Below, one piece after another: positions 53,017 to 61,198 of a stretch of 64,000 nt of DNA. Both the position numbers and the translations under genes were made by a program. Numbering within the stretch: position 1 is the stretch's first letter; each line of letters begins with the position of its first letter. The DNA is from Treponema sp. (GTDB lineage: Bacteria; Spirochaetota; Spirochaetia; Treponematales; Treponemataceae), in NCBI GenBank assembly GCA_024402535.1, contig JAKSTN010000003.1, positions 61,880 to 125,879 of the forward strand, written 5' to 3'. The notes beneath the pieces are model-generated. The model saw nothing but the letters and a program-made list of their open reading frames with translations. It was not told the DNA's origin and did not search any database.

Positions 53017-53116
53017 TAGGGCATTTCGGCTCGCCTGACGGCTCGCCGTCGGGTGCTGCGTGGCTCCGGCTTTCGCCTCCGAACCTTCGGTTCGCTTCGC
53101 GCCATTCCGCCCCCTA
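53017..53116. repeat. GC-rich extragenic element after serA
   Basis: A compact GC-rich block with many short inverted repeats (GGCTCGCC/GGCTCGCC, CCGAACCTTCGG, GCGCCATTCCGCCCC near the end). Composition contrasts with surrounding DNA. It is similar in style to the block at 11876. Confidence 0.5.
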
Positions 53117-53120
53117 ATGC

Positions 53121-53250
53121 AAAAGGGGCTGTCCAATAAGTTCTGTCATGCTGAACTTGATTCAGCATCTACACTGCATATTGAGTAGAGATTCCGAATC
53201 AAGTTCGGAATGACACCATGAACTTTATTTTAGGACAGCCCCTTTTTTTT
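53121..53250. repeat. 130-bp MITE-like palindrome, also terminator of serA and GH5 gene
   Basis: Outer stem AAGGGGCTGTCC/GGACAGCCCCTT. Inner arms starting TGTCATGCTGAACTTGATTC (53144) and GATTCCGAATCAAGTTCGGA (53190) are each small hairpins and also pair with each other. The + strand ends in eight T, and the last T's are part of the GH5 gene's stop region. Repeats of the form TTCCGAACTTGATTCGGAA are scattered in many bacterial genomes. Confidence 0.7.
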
Positions 53251-55252
53251 ATTTAACCGAAAGAATAATTTCTTCATCCAAAACAGTTTTCGGATAATAA
53301 ATCCATAAAATTATGTTTCCTTTTGGAGAAGTCGTAAGTGTCGGATTATATGACAAAGAAAATTCTGTTCCGATTTGAATATTTTGTATGTGCCCCTGTT
53401 TTTCAAAACCTCCGTCGAGTTTAAGCCAGTAATTGTTAGTTTCAGAGGTTGTATCAACAAAGTAGAAATACAAATCTGAGAGTTTATTGTTAGAAACTAA
53501 ATCACAAGATACTGAGATAGTATTTCCTTCCACAGGCAGCTGATTAAAACTTTTTGTAAGATCAAGTTTTATTCCAATATTGTCATATTCTGTATTTGAG
53601 AGAGCATTTGTCGAATCATCCCATTTATAATCTCTTTTTAGTTCGAGGGTTGTCTCATTTATTACTACTTGTTTGTATTCAGAAGGATAAATATTATCCT
53701 GAATTGCTTTTATAAATTTTGGACAGAAATGAACAGCATCTTTTTCTGAAGTGTATCCTGTAAAATTGCAAGGAAGCCAGAGAAATGGAGTAAGGCCGTG
53801 TTTTGTTGCATAGCTTATAAACTGTTCGGCATATTTTGCCCGTTCTTCATCTGCAATTTGTGTGCCATTTTGTTTATCAAAAACACCCCATTCACCAATG
53901 TAAACCGGAACATTGTATTTCTGACTGAACTCAAAAGATGGGACAAGAGCATGGTTTATTTCAAAATTACTTTTTGCAAATTCTGTAATATTACATTCAT
54001 CACCATCTCCACAAAATGGCCATGGATCATAACAGTGAACTTCAAACAAAAGATGATTTTCTGCAGAATCATTTGGCAGCTGAATTCTTGAAAGGGATAT
54101 TTCATCATACGAAGTTGCTATGGAACTGACGCTGATATTTCGTTTGTCATTATTACCGCCACTTTTACGGACTGTATCAACAAAAATCTGGTTCCATTTT
54201 TCCATGGCGCGGAAACTGGAATCATGAATTGCACTTTCACTCTGATCGCCTGGAATATTATCCCCTGGACAAATTTCATTTACGTTTGCGAAGATTAGTT
54301 TTTCACTGTAGTTTTTGAAGCGGTCACAAATCTGGCTCAGGATTTCTACATAAAGATCTTTATTCGAGTTATAACTTTCTTCTGTAGCGCGGATCCAGCT
54401 GGCTCCTTCAACTCCATCTTTTCCAGGTTTTGGACCTCCATCATGATGTGTATTTATGATTACATACAAGTCTTCATCCATACACCAGTCTACAACTTCC
54501 TGAACACGGTTCATCCAGCTGGCAAATACATTTCCATCTGAATCCAGATGCTGCCCCCAAGAAACTGGCAGTCTGATTGCATTAAATCCTAATGATTTTA
54601 AGTAACGGATATTTTCCAAAGTTACAGGTTTTGCGAGCCAGTTACTTTCCCAAATTACAGGCGGTAAATCTAATCCTTTAAGACCATCAACATAACAATC
54701 GAGGTCATTGGAAATATTAGCTCCATTTTTCATTTTTTCAGAAGCTTCCCAGGCAGTTTCGTCTGTAAAGATCATGTTTTTGGGAGTAAAGGATTTTTTA
54801 CTGTAATCAAATGCAGCAATTCTTTCGGCATTTGGCTTATAGTTATATCCTGTATGGCAAATGTATTCCCATTCGTTATTCACTTTCAGAATTGTAATCG
54901 TGATTTTTTCTTCTACAGGAATGTTTTTTGTTCCTCTTACAACGGAAGGAAAAATTTCATTATCAATATTGAATGAAAAATCAGTATCATATAAAAACGC
55001 TTTTGCATATTTCCATGTTTCATTTTCATTTGTAATTACAACGGCAATTTTACTGTTATTGGAAATCCCATCAAATGAAAACTTTTCTGTAAAAGAAAGG
55101 ATGTTATCTTCAATTTTGAGCATTGGGGTTTCAATATTCTGCTGGTCTCCAGAATTGTCAGAAGAATTTTCACCAGGTTTATCAACAGGATTTTTACATC
55201 CTAAAAGGCATAAAGCCACTGTACCAATCAAAATCAACTTAAGTTTATTCAC
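53249..55252 (-). CDS. GH5 cellulase-family lipoprotein
   Basis: Predicted surface or periplasmic endoglucanase-type enzyme of 667 residues. The start is taken as GTG 55252, five bases after GGAGG; the ATG 12 codons upstream has no ribosome site. Lipobox LLGC, then a linker rich in D, G, N and S. Residues about 40-160 may be a carbohydrate-binding module. The GH5 barrel (about 185-500) has GFNAIRLPVSWGQHLD, VIINTHHDGG, the acid/base glutamate in NVNEICPG near 324 and the nucleophile in YIGEWGVFDK near 455. The C-terminal beta-rich part (about 540-667) looks like another binding module. It is likely to attack beta-glucans or mannans; specificity is unknown. Neighbour: an orphan solute-binding protein. 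Confidence 0.9.
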   Translation of the reverse strand: MNKLKLILIGTVALCLLGCKNPVDKPGENSSDNSGDQQNIETPMLKIEDNILSFTEKFSFDGISNNSKIAVVITNENETWKYAKAFLYDTDFSFNIDNEIFPSVVRGTKNIPVEEKITITILKVNNEWEYICHTGYNYKPNAERIAAFDYSKKSFTPKNMIFTDETAWEASEKMKNGANISNDLDCYVDGLKGLDLPPVIWESNWLAKPVTLENIRYLKSLGFNAIRLPVSWGQHLDSDGNVFASWMNRVQEVVDWCMDEDLYVIINTHHDGGPKPGKDGVEGASWIRATEESYNSNKDLYVEILSQICDRFKNYSEKLIFANVNEICPGDNIPGDQSESAIHDSSFRAMEKWNQIFVDTVRKSGGNNDKRNISVSSIATSYDEISLSRIQLPNDSAENHLLFEVHCYDPWPFCGDGDECNITEFAKSNFEINHALVPSFEFSQKYNVPVYIGEWGVFDKQNGTQIADEERAKYAEQFISYATKHGLTPFLWLPCNFTGYTSEKDAVHFCPKFIKAIQDNIYPSEYKQVVINETTLELKRDYKWDDSTNALSNTEYDNIGIKLDLTKSFNQLPVEGNTISVSCDLVSNNKLSDLYFYFVDTTSETNNYWLKLDGGFEKQGHIQNIQIGTEFSLSYNPTLTTSPKGNIILWIYYPKTVLDEEIILSVK

Positions 55253-55316
55253 TGTTTCCTCCAAAATGACTTTTTGAAATTTTATCATGGAAGTTTATTT
55301 TTTTGTAGTTTCAAAT

Positions 55317-55369
55317 TATAAAAAAAAGCCTCCAGCATTGAAGTTCACTTAATTTCAATACTGGAGGCC
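55317..55369 (-). terminator. Terminator of the solute-binding protein gene
   Basis: On the minus strand GGCCTCCAGTATTGAAATT pairs with AACTTCAATGCTGGAGGC (one mismatch), then seven to eight T. It is long and strong, as expected for a highly expressed binding protein. Confidence 0.88.
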
Positions 55370-55403
55370 ATGAATATTGTAGTCTGCTGTGTGTGAAAAA
55401 AAA

Positions 55404-56819
55404 CTATCTGTTCTGTTCTTTAATCAGAGATTCGTAAGAGTTCTTTGTTGTTTCATAACCTTCCTGTGGAGTCCAGTAACCAGGGTAAACGTTCCAGATG
55501 TAGTCTCCAAGCTGGTTGATGCCTGAAATCATATGAATAAGGTTTGCTTCTCCGTTTTCATACATCATCTGCATTGTTTCATCTACCGCACGTTCATCGC
55601 GGAAGCGAGGGTACCATTCGTCTTTCCATGTGTCTACGCTGTAACCTGGTGTAATGTCTGACCACAGATCGAATGCTTTGATGATTTTTTCTGCGCGTTC
55701 CATGTCATAACATGCAGGAAGAACAATGTAGTTGTCGTTGAAAAGTGTCTTGTATTTTCCGTCACCATTTGGGCCAAGAGGGAAGGAAACGAATCCGTAG
55801 TCATCAAGATTTTCTTCAAGTTCTTTTGCAAAGTAAGCCTGGTGGCAGCAGAAAGCTGTTTCTCCGTTCTTGAAGCAGGCATACATCCAGTCCCAGTTTG
55901 CTCCTTCCGGCATAGGTTTTTCATAGTTCTGAACCATTTTCTGAACCCAGATCATAGCTTCTGTGGTTTTATCTGCTCCAACCTGAGAGAAATATTTTCC
56001 GTTTTCATCTTTTCCAATAAATGTTGAACCATTTGACTGAACAGCAAGAGTTGCAAAGTCAACTGAACCGGAAGCCATTCCGTAAATATCAATCACACCG
56101 TCGTTGTCGATATCGCGTGTTGTTGCTTTAAGTGCTTTTTCGAATGAATCCCATGTCCATGTTCCATTAGCCTGCATATCATAAATTGAATCCGGGTCAA
56201 TGTTTGCTTCGCGAAGCAGGCGTTTGTTAAAGTAAAGTCCTCCGCGTGGCTCTGGTGGAATATGGCGGCAGGCATAAACTCCGCCTTTTTTAGAACAGAG
56301 TTCAAATGTCGATTTTGCCCATTTGTCTGCGGTCCAGTCAACAGATTTGAATTTGTTCAGGTCGTAAAACATTCCGGCTTTCAATCCTGAAGCAATTGAT
56401 CTGTTGTCTACAAAGAAGAGATAGTTTTCATCTCCGCCAACGAAACAGAAGTTTGAAACGGCCTGAGGATGCTGGTCCCAGTTACCGATACCAATCTGAT
56501 CAAAATCCATGTTGTATGTATAGCAGATGAATTTACGGAATTTTTTTGTATCTTCTTCGGACTGAGAGTGTGTCTTTTCAGTAGAAACTCCGTTTGATGG
56601 TGACCAGTAATCAGCCAGTCTAATTTTCATGCCACCAAAGTCATAAGGTTTTCCTGTTTTAGGATCTTTCTGAACTTTGTAGTCCTTAAACTGTTTCTGA
56701 AGAGCTTTGAACTCTGCTTTTTCATCTTTAGACATTTTCTTTGGAGCTGCAATAAGTGAAGAGGCAATAAGAAGAACTGTCATTCCGGCAAATACTGCTT
56801 TTTTAGATACTTTAAGCAT
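55404..56819 (-). CDS. Extracellular solute-binding protein (sugar-type)
   Basis: Periplasmic binding protein of 471 residues for an ABC importer, sugar (family 1) type by overall pattern: signal peptide VSKKAVFAGMTVLLIASSLI ending near APK, then FGGMKIRLADYWSPSNG, YFNKRLLREANIDPDSIYDM, GTWTWDSFEKALKATTRDID and GEANLIHMISGINQLGDYIW. There is no lipobox. AGGAGG lies before ATG 56819. No permease or ATPase genes are adjacent, so it must share a transporter encoded elsewhere. Promoter: TTGCGT, 16 bp, TATAAT, with possible operator repeats upstream. Confidence 0.88.
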   Translation of the reverse strand: MLKVSKKAVFAGMTVLLIASSLIAAPKKMSKDEKAEFKALQKQFKDYKVQKDPKTGKPYDFGGMKIRLADYWSPSNGVSTEKTHSQSEEDTKKFRKFICYTYNMDFDQIGIGNWDQHPQAVSNFCFVGGDENYLFFVDNRSIASGLKAGMFYDLNKFKSVDWTADKWAKSTFELCSKKGGVYACRHIPPEPRGGLYFNKRLLREANIDPDSIYDMQANGTWTWDSFEKALKATTRDIDNDGVIDIYGMASGSVDFATLAVQSNGSTFIGKDENGKYFSQVGADKTTEAMIWVQKMVQNYEKPMPEGANWDWMYACFKNGETAFCCHQAYFAKELEENLDDYGFVSFPLGPNGDGKYKTLFNDNYIVLPACYDMERAEKIIKAFDLWSDITPGYSVDTWKDEWYPRFRDERAVDETMQMMYENGEANLIHMISGINQLGDYIWNVYPGYWTPQEGYETTKNSYESLIKEQNR

Positions 56820-56874
56820 TTTATATCCTCCTGATAAAATATAAATGAACTTAATTTGGTTAATTTTATAGTTA

Positions 56875-56952
56875 AATTATAGCATCTGTTTAGTATAACG
56901 CAAGTAAATTTAATTAATAACATAGCAATATTTACTTAAAATTACTTAAAAT
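56875..56952. promoter_or_regulatory. Promoter and candidate operator repeats between SBP and exported-protein genes
   Basis: For the binding-protein gene (-): TTGCGT, 16 bp, TATAAT (56882-56877). Upstream are AAGTAAAT (56902-56909), ATTTACTT (56930-56937) in inverted order, and TTACTTAAA twice as 10-bp direct repeats (56932-56940 and 56942-56950). This geometry suits a dimeric activator or repressor. Confidence 0.45.
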
Positions 56953-57076
56953 CAAAGGTATAACTGGATGAAAAAAATAGATTTTAGATTTTTTTTGTAA
57001 CTTTATTTCGCCGTTCAAGTTCTTTATGTAAAATATATGACAGTCCGTTTTCAACGGGGAATACAGGAGGTGTCCT

Positions 57077-57640
57077 ATGAAAAAGCTTTTATTGATTTTT
57101 GCTGCTTCTTTTGTTTTCAGTGCAGCTGTTTTCTGCGAGGAAGGATTAAATCTGGATATTGGAACTGGAGCTTCTATTAGTGTTGTTGGTAAACCATATG
57201 CCGATTTTGATTCAAACCTGAATTACGAATTTTCAAACCGCATTGCACTGGGACTTGGTATTAAAGAAAATTTTAATTTCACTCCAGGAAAAAAAATTAC
57301 AAACGGGTCAAATGGAGAGTCTCTGCTTTATATCCAGCCGTATCTTCTGTTTAAGGCCGGTTATTTTACTATGGCTGGAGGACTTACAGTCTCTAACGAT
57401 ACAGATCCTGGTTATAACAATGCTTATGTTCACCTGGGAACTGATATTCCAGTATGGGAGGCAGGTCCTGGAAAAATCGGTTTCGATGCAGGTCTTGAAG
57501 GCTGGCTTTCTTTGGATTGTATTGAATCTAAAAGTGAAAAAGCAGGGGATAGTTTTGCTGCAGGAATAGGAACTATTTTTACTACCATGCTGAATACAGT
57601 CAAACTGAATGCTGGAGTTAAATATTATCTGCCATTGTAG
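57077..57640 (+). CDS. Exported beta-rich protein, possibly outer-membrane barrel
   Basis: I do not recognise the family. A signal peptide (MKKLLLIFAASFVFSAAVFC, not a proper lipobox because F precedes C) leads into a 165-residue glycine-rich, alternating sequence: LNLDIGTGASISVVG, NRIALGLGIKENFNF, SLLYIQPYLLFKAGYFTMAG and ending VKLNAGVKYYLPL. The alternating pattern and the terminal aromatic/leucine residues suit a small beta-barrel in the outer membrane. GGAGGTG lies before ATG 57077. Divergent from the solute-binding gene, with shared candidate operator repeats, so co-regulation is possible. Confidence 0.7.
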   Translation: MKKLLLIFAASFVFSAAVFCEEGLNLDIGTGASISVVGKPYADFDSNLNYEFSNRIALGLGIKENFNFTPGKKITNGSNGESLLYIQPYLLFKAGYFTMAGGLTVSNDTDPGYNNAYVHLGTDIPVWEAGPGKIGFDAGLEGWLSLDCIESKSEKAGDSFAAGIGTIFTTMLNTVKLNAGVKYYLPL

Positions 57641-57663
57641 AACAGTGAATAGTTGAAGACAAA

Positions 57664-57696
57664 AAAAGGTCTGACATTTGATATGTCAGACCTTTT
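57664..57696. terminator. Bidirectional terminator between exported-protein gene and efp
   Basis: AAAAGGTCTGACAT pairs perfectly with ATGTCAGACCTTTT; A-run before and T-run after. Confidence 0.9.
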
Positions 57697-57724
57697 CTGT
57701 TTTAAGAGCTTATAGCCTTAAAAA

Positions 57725-58309
57725 TTATTTTGCACGTTCGATGAATGATCCGTCACGTGTGTCAACGATGATTTCGTCGTCGATGTTTACGAACAGAGGA
57801 ACGCGAACTTCAATTCCTGTATCCAGTGTAGCTGGTTTAAGTGATTTACCAGATGTATCACCTTTAACACCAGGTTCTGTGTACTGAACTTTGCGGCGGT
57901 TTTCTACAGGAAGAACGATACCTACTGGGCTTCCTTCGTAGAATGTGATTTCTACAGGGATTTCTTCACCTTCAACAAGGTATCCTGTGTAGTCACCAAG
58001 CTGGTCAGCTGAAAGTTCGAACTGTTCGTATGTTTCCTGATCCATGAATACGTAGTTTGTACCACCTTCAATGTAAGAAAGAGCTGTTGTACGTTTGTCC
58101 AGTTCTACTTCATCGAATTTAACACCGGCGTCGAGACCAACTTCCATTGTTGATTTTGTAACAAGGTTCTGTACGCGGAAGAATGTTGTCATACCCTGGC
58201 GTCCTGAAACCTGACGAAGGAATTTCTGTACGATAAGTGGTTCTTTAACTTTCTTGTCATTTTCGTAGTAGAAAGCTGTACCTACTTTCAGTTCAGATGT
58301 CATTAACAT
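57725..58309 (-). CDS. efp: Elongation factor P, arginine type
   Basis: Relieves ribosomes stalled at polyproline. Of 194 residues, three beta-barrel domains in the usual order end with VRVPLFVNIDDEIIVDTRDG and FIERAK. The tip loop of domain I, usually PGKG with a modified lysine, reads VSGRQGMTTF. This is the SGR type found in EF-Ps that are rhamnosylated on arginine, making R37 the probable modified residue; the loop appears one or two residues longer than in Pseudomonas. AGAGG lies before ATG 58309. The EarP gene lies directly upstream and is transcribed toward efp, so the modifier and its target are in one unit. Ends at a bidirectional hairpin. Confidence 0.95.
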   Translation of the reverse strand: MLMTSELKVGTAFYYENDKKVKEPLIVQKFLRQVSGRQGMTTFFRVQNLVTKSTMEVGLDAGVKFDEVELDKRTTALSYIEGGTNYVFMDQETYEQFELSADQLGDYTGYLVEGEEIPVEITFYEGSPVGIVLPVENRRKVQYTEPGVKGDTSGKSLKPATLDTGIEVRVPLFVNIDDEIIVDTRDGSFIERAK

Positions 58310-58343
58310 AAATATTACCTCTAAAAATAAAGTTTACAGATTA

Positions 58344-59510
58344 TTATTTTTCTATTTTAATATTTTTTTCAATAAAAGTCATCAGGTTTTCTGCAAGGTC
58401 ACCGTTAGACCGTAAAGACAGTGCAAAAGATCTGAAACCTGTTTTCAGTAATTCAATATTTTTTAAGAATTCATATACTGTATTTTCAAGTTCAGGATTT
58501 TCAGCGGATGACTCATAGCTGTTCATTTGACTCCAGGCATTTTTTACAAAAATGAATTCTTCCCCAAAGAAGGGCTTCATTCTTTCAAGCAATGCTTCAA
58601 CTTTTACAGTCTGAAAATCATTCTGCTGTGGGTAAGCCTGCCAGATAAAAGGGACTCCGGAAAGACAGCCCTGTGCCATGGAATCTTCGCCGCGGATAAT
58701 CATAAAATCCATGGAGAGCATATTCTGATCCCATTCATTTTGATTCATGAATGAAAGTTTTTCGGCTTTGAAACTTGAATTTTCTTTTTTACAGGCTTCA
58801 AGAATTGAATCCTGTCCGGCGCCACCCGCCACCTTTACTGTAGTTTCTGGCGTAAAGACTCGGTTCATGGCGCGGATTACAGGTGCCCAGTCACGGTTAT
58901 AAGCAAAGAACAGAATATTTTTAAGCTGATAATCGTGATTTGGAAAATCCTTTTTATTCAGTTCTTTCTGTATATTTGAAGTGAGGAGCAGGCCTCCGGT
59001 TTTATTTGTGAAACCAGGCATGAAATTTACTTTTGGAACAAGTGCTGTTCGTGTCAGGCTTTTCAAGCAGTGAAAATCATCGACCCAGGGTTCTGCCGAA
59101 AGATAATCAATCATGATTATATGAACTTTGTAATCGACTCTGTCTTCAAAAAGGATTTTCTCGAGCCAGTCAGGCTGACCGCACTGGAACATTTCAAGAA
59201 TAACTTCGGGAGGATTGTCTGTAAAAGTTCTGTAACAAAAATCGTAATCTGTCCAGTCGTAAACTTTTATAGTTCCGTTTTCACATTTGCATTCCTGAAA
59301 GGGGAGGTCTGGATTAATCTGATTGTTGATTTTTGCAAAAGAAGAAAGGCTGTTTGTAACAAGCCTGATGCTGATATTTTGTTTAGGATTTTCGCCTGCA
59401 GCCTGATTTCTGAAAATGTTTCTGCAAAGACGCCAGGCTACACCGATATCACCAAAGTTGTCTACAATGTCTGCGAGAATAGTAATATCGGGAAGTTTTG
59501 CTTCTGTCAT
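58344..59510 (-). CDS. earP: EF-P arginine rhamnosyltransferase EarP
   Basis: Predicted to add rhamnose from dTDP-rhamnose to the EF-P arginine. The 388 residues match the family (DUF2331): IVDNFGDIGVAWRLCRNI with D17 and D21 at the places of the catalytic D13/D17 of Pseudomonas putida EarP, YLSAEPWVDDFHCLKSL, NFMPGFTNKTGGLL, and RGEDSMAQG with E275 at the place of its E273. GVPFIWQAYPQQND closes the sugar-nucleotide site. All key residues seem present. It starts eight bases after the upstream unknown gene and is followed by efp. Family recalled from memory, with several independent motifs. Confidence 0.92.
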   Translation of the reverse strand: MTEAKLPDITILADIVDNFGDIGVAWRLCRNIFRNQAAGENPKQNISIRLVTNSLSSFAKINNQINPDLPFQECKCENGTIKVYDWTDYDFCYRTFTDNPPEVILEMFQCGQPDWLEKILFEDRVDYKVHIIMIDYLSAEPWVDDFHCLKSLTRTALVPKVNFMPGFTNKTGGLLLTSNIQKELNKKDFPNHDYQLKNILFFAYNRDWAPVIRAMNRVFTPETTVKVAGGAGQDSILEACKKENSSFKAEKLSFMNQNEWDQNMLSMDFMIIRGEDSMAQGCLSGVPFIWQAYPQQNDFQTVKVEALLERMKPFFGEEFIFVKNAWSQMNSYESSAENPELENTVYEFLKNIELLKTGFRSFALSLRSNGDLAENLMTFIEKNIKIEK

Positions 59511-59517
59511 TGGAGTT

Positions 59518-60009
59518 TTATTTTACCTGACTGTAGAGGCCTGAATATTCATTTCTCCATTCAGGTTTTGAGTCACGGTCTTCGACTTCAATGATTTTTT
59601 TGATTGTGAATTTTCTCTGGTCTCTAGGATTTTCGAAATAAAGGATTCCGAAACGTCCCTGACCGATGTAGGCGATTTTTTCATTCTGTTCAAGTTTTTC
59701 CTGTGACTGAAGTTCGTTCATTACACAGTCAAAGTGAACTGGTACGCCTGCTGTTTTATCGTGGATTGCACCTGCTACATCTTCAATGCGCTTTCCGCAT
59801 TTCGGGCAGATTATTTCCCGTGCTTTTAATTCTATAATTGATTTCTGACGGAGGGCTTCGCCTTCACGGTCTTCATACTGGCTTTTGTTAAACTGGAAAA
59901 CCTTCTGCCGGGTTGCAAAAGGTTTGTCATTGTTTTGTTTGTTTGAAGAATTGTTATTCTGGTTATTGTTCCAGTTTCTGTGATGTCTTTTGTTTCGTTT
60001 TCTGTCCAT
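59518..60009 (-). CDS. Hypothetical zinc-ribbon-like protein, 163 aa
   Basis: I do not recognise a function. The N-terminal 30 residues are basic and asparagine-rich (NWNNNQNNNSSNKQNND). A CPKCGKR motif (about 72-78) with H and C in PVHFDC could bind zinc. The C-terminus is charged (KFTIKKIIEVEDRDSKPEWR). No signal or membrane segment. An RNA-binding role is possible given the basic N-terminus and the EF-P neighbours, but this is a guess. It seems to belong to the cluster that ends with earP-efp. Confidence 0.7.
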   Translation of the reverse strand: MDRKRNKRHHRNWNNNQNNNSSNKQNNDKPFATRQKVFQFNKSQYEDREGEALRQKSIIELKAREIICPKCGKRIEDVAGAIHDKTAGVPVHFDCVMNELQSQEKLEQNEKIAYIGQGRFGILYFENPRDQRKFTIKKIIEVEDRDSKPEWRNEYSGLYSQVK

Positions 60010-60035
60010 AGTTTCCTCTAAGGTCGGGGAAACTA

Positions 60036-60248
60036 TTATTCATCAGTTTCCCGTAACATCAGTTCTTCCGGATTATCAATCAGCTTCTGGCTGATAACAA
60101 ATGCAATACGCTGTACAGCATCATTAAGATAATCCGCGTCATGTATCTTTTTACGCAATTCAAGAATACGTGGTGACAGTGTCTGTTCTTCTTCCTGATC
60201 CAGTATCAGAACAGTTGTGTCATGTTTAGCAGCATATGAAGGTATCAT
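60036..60248 (-). CDS. Small hypothetical protein, 70 aa
   Basis: A 70-residue charged helical protein (LSPRILELRKKIHDADYLND; AVQRIAFVISQKLIDNPEEL). The start ATG overlaps the end of yraN as ATGA, which supports it being real and co-translated. The function is unknown. Its low complexity is that of a small adaptor or regulator. Confidence 0.65.
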   Translation of the reverse strand: MIPSYAAKHDTTVLILDQEEEQTLSPRILELRKKIHDADYLNDAVQRIAFVISQKLIDNPEELMLRETDE

Positions 60249-60613
60249 AAAAGCTCCGAAAAAGCGTTTTCTATATGGTATACAGGTGGTAAACCCTGCA
60301 TGTCATTAATTATTACATCGAATCTAACGAAGTATTTACTATATTGTCGATGCATTTGTAGAAAACGTTTAGAAGTTTTTATAATCCTTTTTAGTTTTTG
60401 AGGCCCCAGAACAGACCGAAGCATATCTGGGGTTGCGTTTGGCAGAGTTTTTACCTCTACAAAAACTATTGTTTCTCCTATTACTGCTACTATATCAATT
60501 TCGCCGCCTTGAATCCTCCAGTTTTGTGCAATAATTGCATAGCCTTTGGAAATCAAATATTCTGCGGCTTTTTTTTCACCTTTTTGTCCTGTTTCGTTCG
60601 TTTCCAGACTCAA
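60245..60613 (-). CDS. YraN family (UPF0102) endonuclease-like protein
   Basis: A 122-residue protein of the YraN family, which has a restriction-endonuclease-like fold. Motifs: GEKKAAEYLISKGYAIIAQN, the active-site-like GGEIDIVAVIGETIVFVEVK, and SVLGPQKLKRIIKTSKRFL. Its role is unsettled; related proteins are thought to act on DNA. Overlaps both neighbours by four bases, in the middle of a tightly packed cluster with FlhB-like and FliK-like genes. YraN near trmD and rplS is a conserved neighbourhood in many bacteria. Confidence 0.88.
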   Translation of the reverse strand: MSLETNETGQKGEKKAAEYLISKGYAIIAQNWRIQGGEIDIVAVIGETIVFVEVKTLPNATPDMLRSVLGPQKLKRIIKTSKRFLQMHRQYSKYFVRFDVIINDMQGLPPVYHIENAFSELL

Positions 60614-60936
60614 AGTTCTTCTAAGACCTCAATGTCTTCTGTTCCATCTTCGTCCAGGTCTTCAACATCTTCCAGAACTTCGAAGTCTTCTGCAGCTTCA
60701 ACGCTATCCAGTTCATCAAAACTGTCAGAACGTTCTTCTTCAGATAATTCTTCATCAGGAGCCATAATGTGTCCGTCAGAAAGAAGGAACGGAATGCGCC
60801 ACTTGGTTAAGGCGGCCATGTGATAAGGTTTTACAGTAATCCCGGATTCGATGAACATATTTTTGCCGTCATCGAAATAAACAGGTTTTGAGAAGCGGAT
60901 GCCTGGTTTTATGGCTGAAATTTCAATTCGTTCCAT
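60610..60936 (-). CDS. Hypothetical acidic protein, 108 aa
   Basis: The first 60 residues (IKPGIRFSKPVYFDDGKNMF; GITVKPYHMAALTKWRIPFL) resemble the N-terminal domain seen before HD-GYP or PilZ-type signalling domains. The rest is a strongly acidic tail (AEDFEVLEDVEDLDEDGTED). No catalytic domain remains, so it may be a stand-alone adaptor. It overlaps the FlhB-like gene by 14 bases and yraN by four. Confidence 0.6.
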   Translation of the reverse strand: MERIEISAIKPGIRFSKPVYFDDGKNMFIESGITVKPYHMAALTKWRIPFLLSDGHIMAPDEELSEEERSDSFDELDSVEAAEDFEVLEDVEDLDEDGTEDIEVLEEL

Positions 60937-61198
60937 AATTTTTGTCCTGACTTTTTGCTATATACGAGAATATTCCCGCAACAACTTCCCATGCTTCCTC
61001 CGGAACATAAGTCCCGATATCCTGCACGGAAAGAAAATCTGTCATCTCCGAGTTTTCTACTATTATGATATCATTCATTTTAGCACATTTCAACAATTCT
61101 TCTGCCAGCTTTCCTTTGGCAGAGGCTGTGATGAACGGAGCAGGGGCACCTTCAGGATATTTCAGTGCTACGGCTTTTTTTTGTTTTTCACCTTTCAT
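60923..61198 (-). CDS. FlhB C-terminal-domain homologue (YlqH/FlhX-like)
   Basis: A 91-residue stand-alone homologue of the cytoplasmic end of the flagellar export gatekeeper FlhB: AVALKYPEGAPAPFITASAK, then GKLAEELLKCAKMNDIIIVE and YVPEEAWEVVAGIFSYI. The NPTH autocleavage site of full FlhB is not in this piece. In Bacillus the analogous gene ylqH also lies in the rplS neighbourhood, next to ylqG. It may modify substrate-specificity switching of the flagellar exporter. The full FlhB is presumably encoded elsewhere. Confidence 0.85.
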   Translation of the reverse strand: MKGEKQKKAVALKYPEGAPAPFITASAKGKLAEELLKCAKMNDIIIVENSEMTDFLSVQDIGTYVPEEAWEVVAGIFSYIAKSQDKNYGTN

